From: Byssothecium circinans
Lineage: Eukaryota > Ascomycota > Dothideomycetes > Pleosporales > Massarinaceae
Reading direction: 5' to 3'
DNA length: 11,460 nucleotides
NCBI GenBank assembly: GCA_010015675.1
Contig: ML976994.1
Coordinates: forward strand, 662,712 to 674,171
A program made the position numbers and the translations under genes. Below the pieces are notes generated by a model, which did not search any database, had not been told where the DNA came from, and saw only the letters and a list, made by a program, of their open reading frames with translations. Within the stretch, counting starts at the first letter, position 1, and every line of letters begins with the position of its first letter. This document shows positions 7,688 to 11,460 of the stretch, piece by piece.

Positions 7688-9226
7688 ATGTCGAGCGCTA
7701 CCGGGGGCCATTTTCGGTGCAACTCTGACCATAAGCTAGGTACCACGGACGCTAGTCTTACCGGAGCTTGGCAGGGAAATTATAGAGTACTGCACGGTAC
7801 TGTATGTATGAAAAAAATTACAGCTGTACATGAGGAACCAAAAATTACAGCAGGGGTAGGCGCTAGATTTGGCTGGAGGCGAGGACATGATCGCCCCTTG
7901 AAGTTCCGCGAGGGTGACACTTGTTGCATTGACAAGACTAGTTCAGCTGAGCTGAGCGAGGCTATCAATTCCATGTACAAGTGGCACCAGGCTGCGAGAC
8001 GCTGTTATGTTTTCTTATTCGACATTGCGATCCCAGTACAACACGAGAGGGCAACGGCACCATTCAAGAGGTTCCTCGAGGAATCGCTTCCTAGTTGCAA
8101 ATGGTTTACAAGGGGGTGGACCTTGCAAGAGCTCGTGGCTCCGATGGACGTTGCCTTCTTTGATCGGGAATGGAGATACCTGGGTTCCCGCTTCGAGCTC
8201 GCCGACGACCTGGCCAACATCACAGGGATACCAAAGACAGTACTAAACCGAACCACGCCCTCCTTCAATCATTCTGTTGCGCAGAAGATGTCATGGGCAG
8301 CAAAGCGCGTAACTACGCGCGAAGAGGACATAGCTTATTGTCTATTTGGTATATTCGAAGTCAATCTGCCATTCCTATACGGCGAAGGCGCGGAACGAGC
8401 ATTCATACGGCTTCAGGAACAGATTATGAAAGAGAGCAACGACATGACACTTTTTGCTTGGCAGAGTGAGCACTCCGACTGCTTCCGTGGAATCCTAGCA
8501 CGGTCACCCCGCGAATTCGCACAGGCCGGAGCCGTCACATCTATTTTGCATCCGTCACAGAACCCGGAATTCACCGTCACTAATAAAGGTCTTCGCATCG
8601 AGACGTCAATCGCTCGCGAATGCGGTAGCATGCTGTTCATGCCCTTGAACTGTCATAAGCCAACGGGCCCAGGAGGAGGGCCGCTCGGCATTCATCTCGT
8701 ACATCACTTGGGCCAGATCTACCGCGATCTTCCACACGAGCTACCCAAGAAGACGAACGACCGCCTTGAAACACAGCTAATCTACATTACAAAAGACGTT
8801 GAAGTGCTAAAGGTCACTTGGCGACAGCATGCATCTATCCTTGGACTACAGCAAGCTCGTACGCATCCATTGACAAGGCCCGAAATGCAACGTTTGCTCC
8901 CAGTGGATACGCGAATATTTCCATACCCCCGCCCTGCCGTGTTGGAGACTTTTAGGGGTCGTGATACTGGTGCTTCCCCGTGGGACTATGAACTACAGAT
9001 GAAGTCGTAATATACCATCGATATCCGAGTCTTTAAACCCTTTCCCAGGCTATTTGGTCTTGGAACGACATTATTAGGGCTAGGATACCTTTCAACTGCG
9101 ATGCTTACCGGGGATATGCCCACTATCTAATTTACAGCTGTCTCAACATTCGTATACGGCGCCTTCATTAATTCTGGATTAAGGCTGCAACTCTAAAACA
9201 CACTGTAGAACCTGAACCCTTTACTA
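7688..9226 (+). pseudogene. HET-domain (heterokaryon incompatibility) gene, 5'-truncated and decayed at 3' end
   Basis: The open frame 7688-9010 encodes 440 residues. From Asp77 (codon 7916) it matches HET-D/HET-E-type proteins: DTCCIDKTSSAELSEAINS, then WFTRGWTLQELVAP (139-152), an ITGIP segment, then LFGIFEVNLPFLYGEGAERA with LFAWQ and RGILARSPREF, the conserved part after the HET domain. The usual domain start, including the YAILSHTW-type motif and about 90 residues, is missing. The 76 residues before Asp77 are unrelated, so the 5' end was lost or replaced near 7915. After TAA 9008 the frame stays protein-like (YTIDIRVFKPFPRLFG) but carries TAA 9128, TAA 9194, TAG 9206 and TAG 9227, all transition-type. 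HET proteins trigger cell death in non-self hyphal fusions; without the N-terminal half this copy is probably inactive. No NACHT or WD40 part is present. Confidence 0.85.
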
Positions 9227-9228
9227 TA

Positions 9229-9437
9229 GGGGCTTTCTGTTCGGGTTTGAGCGTCGGACAGGTGTAGCTAGGGGGTAGTTCGGCCAGATAACCCCCATAT
9301 TTATTACGATCTATATGCTCATTCTCTTATAAGAGAGGGAGGGAGATCTCCCACCAAGAGATATATATTTTCTATCTCAAGTACAAATTCCTATATAGTA
9401 GAGAGCCAGCTAATATCTAGTAGACAGCCAAAGCCCC
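9229..9437. mobile_element. Candidate TA-flanked MITE (about 209 bp)
   Basis: GGGGCTTT (9229-9236) and its reverse complement AAAGCCCC (9430-9437) are each flanked by TA (9227-9228 and 9438-9439). Allowing a two-base gap, the match extends through CTGT on the left and ACAG on the right. The interior is non-coding and holds three adjacent palindromes. Size, TA flanks and inverted ends fit a non-autonomous Tc1/mariner/pogo-type element. It sits just where the HET frame fades. A nearby second TAGGGG/CCCCTA hairpin (9469-9486) makes the right boundary less certain. Confidence 0.45.
9324..9378. repeat. Three consecutive palindromes/hairpins
   Basis: CTCTTATAAGAG (9324-9335) and GGGAGATCTCCC (9341-9352) are perfect 12-bp palindromes. 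GAGATA (9358-9363) pairs with TATCTC (9373-9378). They lie inside the candidate MITE. Confidence 0.6.
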
Positions 9438-9439
9438 TA

Positions 9440-9984
9440 CCTTTTTCTATGTTTTCCACCCCTTAGCCTAGGGGGATTGGCCCCTACGGTGCGGCTAACC
9501 TCCTATAATAGAAGGATAGGACCTTGTAGGAGGTAGAGGAGTTACCCTCCTATGGTAATAGGTCAGTTTCCGTAGTGTAAAGAGGCTGCTGATCCCTTCG
9601 TTGATAGGAGGCAAGTACAATCCAAGTGGGGACGGTGAGATGATTGGCGGTCGCTAGGGCGTATATCCACCATTAGAGTCGCACTGTTTGAAGCTATCGT
9701 ACAGCACTGGGTCTCCTCAATGCATGTGTTCAGCTAAGGAATTTTCCACCTAACTTACAGCGGACCAAACACATCATCTTTTCAGATGTTTTTTCTCGAT
9801 CGCTCAATCACTCTCTCCTCTTCGATTCGGCATTTCAGCGCGCGTCAGTACGGATATTTTATTAGGGCAACGGTAACTTATCGAGACCTTGCTACAGTTA
9901 CTTTAAATGTTCTCCCCTACAGTCACTGCTTTGCTATAGTCACGCCTTTACAGTTACTTAAGACTTACCTAGCTATAACTCCTA
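9440..9984. other. Gene-free stretch with degenerate repeats
   Basis: No convincing gene is seen; a 69-codon open frame at 9786-9995 is compositionally odd and rejected. Hairpins occur at 9469-9486 (TAGGGG/CCCCTA) and around 9499-9533 (ACCTCCTA/TAGGAGGT). Between 9870 and 9959 a unit like TACAGTTACTT recurs imperfectly about five times (9870, 9893, 9918, 9935, 9949). The minus-strand frame of the neighbouring pseudogene can be followed weakly through the last 180 bases, but with very frequent stops. Confidence 0.5.
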
Positions 9985-10533
9985 TTAGTGTATAAACACT
10001 AACTTCAAGTTCTCCTCCTCAACGGACATAACGCCTTTTCCAAAATTAATAGTATCCAATCATTCTTCTACTTCCTTAAAGAGATCTCTACCCTTAGCTA
10101 TAGAGACTAAATAAGGTACACATCTTAAAGCAAAGGGGACGTAACTTTTAATCTTCGTAAGGTTATTACCTGTACCCTAAACTATAACTTACGCGTAGGT
10201 TGTGCACAAGGGGCGAATACCTGGAAGGGCCTGCTTAACACGCGTCGTCACCTGCACCTTAGCTAAACGCCACTTCTCTCCACCAGACATCATTCTATTG
10301 CCATAGAATAAATGGAAAAATCCAGTACTTCTCTCAATGCGTGGGGAAGCTTCATAACACTGGGGTTTCTTCGCTGAAATGGCGCCGATCAAAATATATC
10401 TGCTTTGGGCGGCACGAGGAAGACGTAACTGTGGCATGATTTGAGACGAATAGGTGGGTCCTAAACGGAGATTGCAGAAACTATGAAGCGTTGGCGCCAC
10501 GCATACTACAAGGTCCCGGTAGTCGTCACTATA
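9985..10533 (-). pseudogene. Decayed gene of unknown family
   Basis: One minus-strand frame runs from 10533 to TAA 9985-9987 (182 codons). It is broken only at low coordinates 10189 (TAA), 10177 (TAG) and 10060 (TGA), each one transition from CAA, CAG, or CGA/TGG. The part above 10189 is open for over 100 codons (YRDLVVCVAPTLHSF, SRYILIGAISAKKPQCYEA, MMSGGEKWRLAKVQ). Below it the sequence is equally protein-like (NNLTKIKSYVPFALRCVPYL, AKGRDLFKEVEE, LDTINFGKGVMSVEEENLK). No frameshift is needed. There is no ATG near the upstream end, so it is a 5'-incomplete remnant. I do not recognise the family. Base composition becomes more AT-rich toward 9985, as if mutation was heavier there. Confidence 0.5.
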
Positions 10534-10978
10534 TCATGTTATAATGGCCATTGTAGTTTATCACCCCGGAATACATTTTCAGCACATACAGGAAATGATA
10601 CATCGGCACCAGGGGCATAAGCCGTTGAACGCCGAGACCGCTTGTTCTCACCTCCAGTGATGCCGCTCGCGTTTGTCTGATAGCACTCACTGTTAGTGTC
10701 ATGACTAGTGGAGACCAGATGGGCGAATAAGAGAGCACTAAATACTGGAAAAAAAATTCCTCCGTTCTCACCCCCGCATAGGGTTCAATCAACGAAATCA
10801 CCAGGGACGTGGCTGTCCTTTCCGTTGGTGATGTGGTTGGGCGTGTTCGCTTGGGCTGTGACTTTTCATCTGGCGGCGGTCTGGCTGGAGCTGCATATTG
10901 CTCGGCCTGGAGCTTAACAACTCGATCCTTGTGTTCTCGTTGCAATATCTGGAGGGTATGAAACCAACAAGTGCACAA
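10529..10978 (-). CDS. Doubtful ORF, possible exon remnant
   Basis: A 149-codon minus-strand frame opens from a TTG at 10978, with no good ATG. Its first third looks coding (LQILQREHKDRVVKLQAEQY, then Pro/Lys/Thr-rich to about 10800), and a possible splice acceptor (CCCTCCAG) precedes it near 10950. The remainder is less natural. It could be a 3' exon fragment related to the pseudogene at 9985-10533, which lies on the same strand in a different frame. A 69-codon plus-strand frame over the same bases is less likely. Confidence 0.22.
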   Translation of the reverse strand: MCTCWFHTLQILQREHKDRVVKLQAEQYAAPARPPPDEKSQPKRTRPTTSPTERTATSLVISLIEPYAGVRTEEFFFQYLVLSYSPIWSPLVMTLTVSAIRQTRAASLEVRTSGLGVQRLMPLVPMYHFLYVLKMYSGVINYNGHYNMI

Positions 10979-11038
10979 GAAGTGAAGTGTATTGATCTAA
11001 CTAGGTTATGTTGGTGGAGCGAGACATTGAGATGATGG

Positions 11039-11066
11039 CCCTAGAGCGCCAAGAACGCTAGGCCAT
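11039..11066. repeat. Imperfect hairpin
   Basis: GGCC-CTAG-GCG on the left pairs with CGCTAGGCC on the right, with two bulged bases. It lies in the short gene-free stretch just upstream of the second pogo-type element. Function unknown. Confidence 0.35.
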
Positions 11067-11151
11067 ACCGTGTTTAGTCAGCTGGCGCACGGGCTCACCT
11101 GACGCACGATTTTCGCTGAGAATCGATAAATAAGCTAGCCTATATAGATTC

Positions 11152-11192
11152 CGGCCACCAGGGGTTTCCGGCCACATCGCCAAATCGGCCAC
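11152..11192 (+). repeat. Three CGGCCAC iterons at 17-bp spacing
   Basis: CGGCCAC occurs at 11152-11158, 11169-11175 and 11186-11192, spaced exactly 17 bp start to start. They lie within the presumed terminal inverted repeat and are candidate transposase-binding sites. Confidence 0.7.
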
Positions 11193-11235
11193 CCCTCAGA
11201 AAATCACGCGTTTTCTCTCCACGCAACGCATCAAA

Positions 11236-11460
11236 ATGGATAACCGCGAAATCGCAATTCAATCAGCTATTAACGATCTTAATGCTGGCATTTACAAAAG
11301 CCAGAGAGCAGCTGCAAAGGCCTACGGGATCCCTCGAACAACGTTGCAGGATCGATTACACGGTGCAACCAACGCGCGAACCAGCCATCAATGGATGCAG
11401 AAATTGACCCCCCTACAAGAGGATTTCCTTGTGGATTGGATCCTCGAAGAGGACGCTCGC
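11236..11460 (+). CDS. Pogo-type transposase, intact N-terminus (partial)
   Basis: From ATG 11236 (AAAATGG context) the frame is open for 75 codons to the window edge. Residues about 5-45 form a psq-type helix-turn-helix (SQRAAAKAYGIPRTTLQDRL), the first DNA-binding domain of Fot1/pogo transposases. Residues from about 56 (LTPLQEDFLVDWILEED) begin the second, CENP-B/Tc5-type helix-turn-helix. The catalytic DDE domain would follow outside the window. Unlike the copy at 3912-5621 it contains no stops and keeps normal GC content, so it may be a recent or RIP-spared insertion. Protein sequence differs clearly from the dead copy, so it is a different family member. Confidence 0.88.
   Translation, partial: MDNREIAIQSAINDLNAGIYKSQRAAAKAYGIPRTTLQDRLHGATNARTSHQWMQKLTPLQEDFLVDWILEEDAR

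Larger units (their letters stand above)
11133..11460 (+). mobile_element. Left end of a second pogo-type transposon, cut by the window edge
   Basis: A transposase start codon at 11236 is preceded by non-coding DNA with three CGGCCAC motifs, like the iteron-bearing end of the element at 3832-5684. The exact left boundary cannot be fixed without the right end. A TA at 11131-11132 puts the first motif 19 bp inside, as in the first element; a TA at 11145-11146 is the alternative. No RIP-type stops are seen in the visible part. Confidence 0.65.

Noticed and set aside
9786..9995. 69-codon plus-strand open frame
   Set aside because: It overlaps degenerate TACAGTTACTT-like repeats, has unnatural composition and no family match.
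1..11460. CRISPR arrays, tRNA and rRNA genes
   Set aside because: No regular direct-repeat/spacer array, no tRNA cloverleaf and no rRNA sequence recognised; the window is eukaryotic.

Overview
The window looks like nuclear DNA from a filamentous ascomycete (Pezizomycotina, perhaps Dothideomycetes; the class is a guess). The evidence is short introns with GTATGT donors and CTRAC-type branch sites, plus fungus-specific families: an eight-cysteine CFEM protein, a HET (heterokaryon incompatibility) protein, a secreted cupredoxin-like protein, and Fot1/pogo transposons. Much of it carries the signature expected of repeat-induced point mutation (RIP). Long frames keep family-like residues and stay in register, but are broken by TAA, TAG and TGA codons that are one C-to-T or G-to-A transition from CAA, CAG, CGA or TGG.

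Layout. 1-290: AATC/GATT repeats and a 5' flank. 291-1313: secreted cupredoxin-like protein whose Ser/Thr stalk and hydrophobic tail are cut off by one in-frame TAG. 1411-2392: a broken, intron-containing gene with a C2H2-like finger. 2496-2954: unrecognised open frame ending at a sharp drop in GC. 2955-5880: AT-rich block holding a complete but dead pogo-type transposon (3832-5684) with 62-bp terminal inverted repeats, TA target duplication and a full-length transposase pseudogene (3912-5621). 5893-6396: compact, apparently intact gene for a 99-residue secreted CFEM protein with a consensus CRE site upstream. 6474-7004 (minus): unrecognised ORF, convergent with the CFEM gene. 7007-7531 (minus): decayed two-exon fragment. 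7688-9226: HET gene lacking the start of its domain, with decayed 3' frame. 9229-9437: candidate TA-flanked MITE. 9440-9984: degenerate repeats, no gene. 9985-10533 (minus): decayed unrecognised gene. 10529-10978 (minus): doubtful ORF. 11133-11460: left end of a second pogo-type element with an unbroken transposase N-terminus running off the window.

This is best read as an accessory, transposon-rich compartment rather than a pathway or operon. Two pogo-type elements of very different decay state bracket a set of surface/secreted and self/non-self genes. Several non-transposon genes carry the same kind of transition stop as the dead element. The most distinctive structural point is that both pogo ends carry CGGCCA motifs spaced exactly 17 bp apart.
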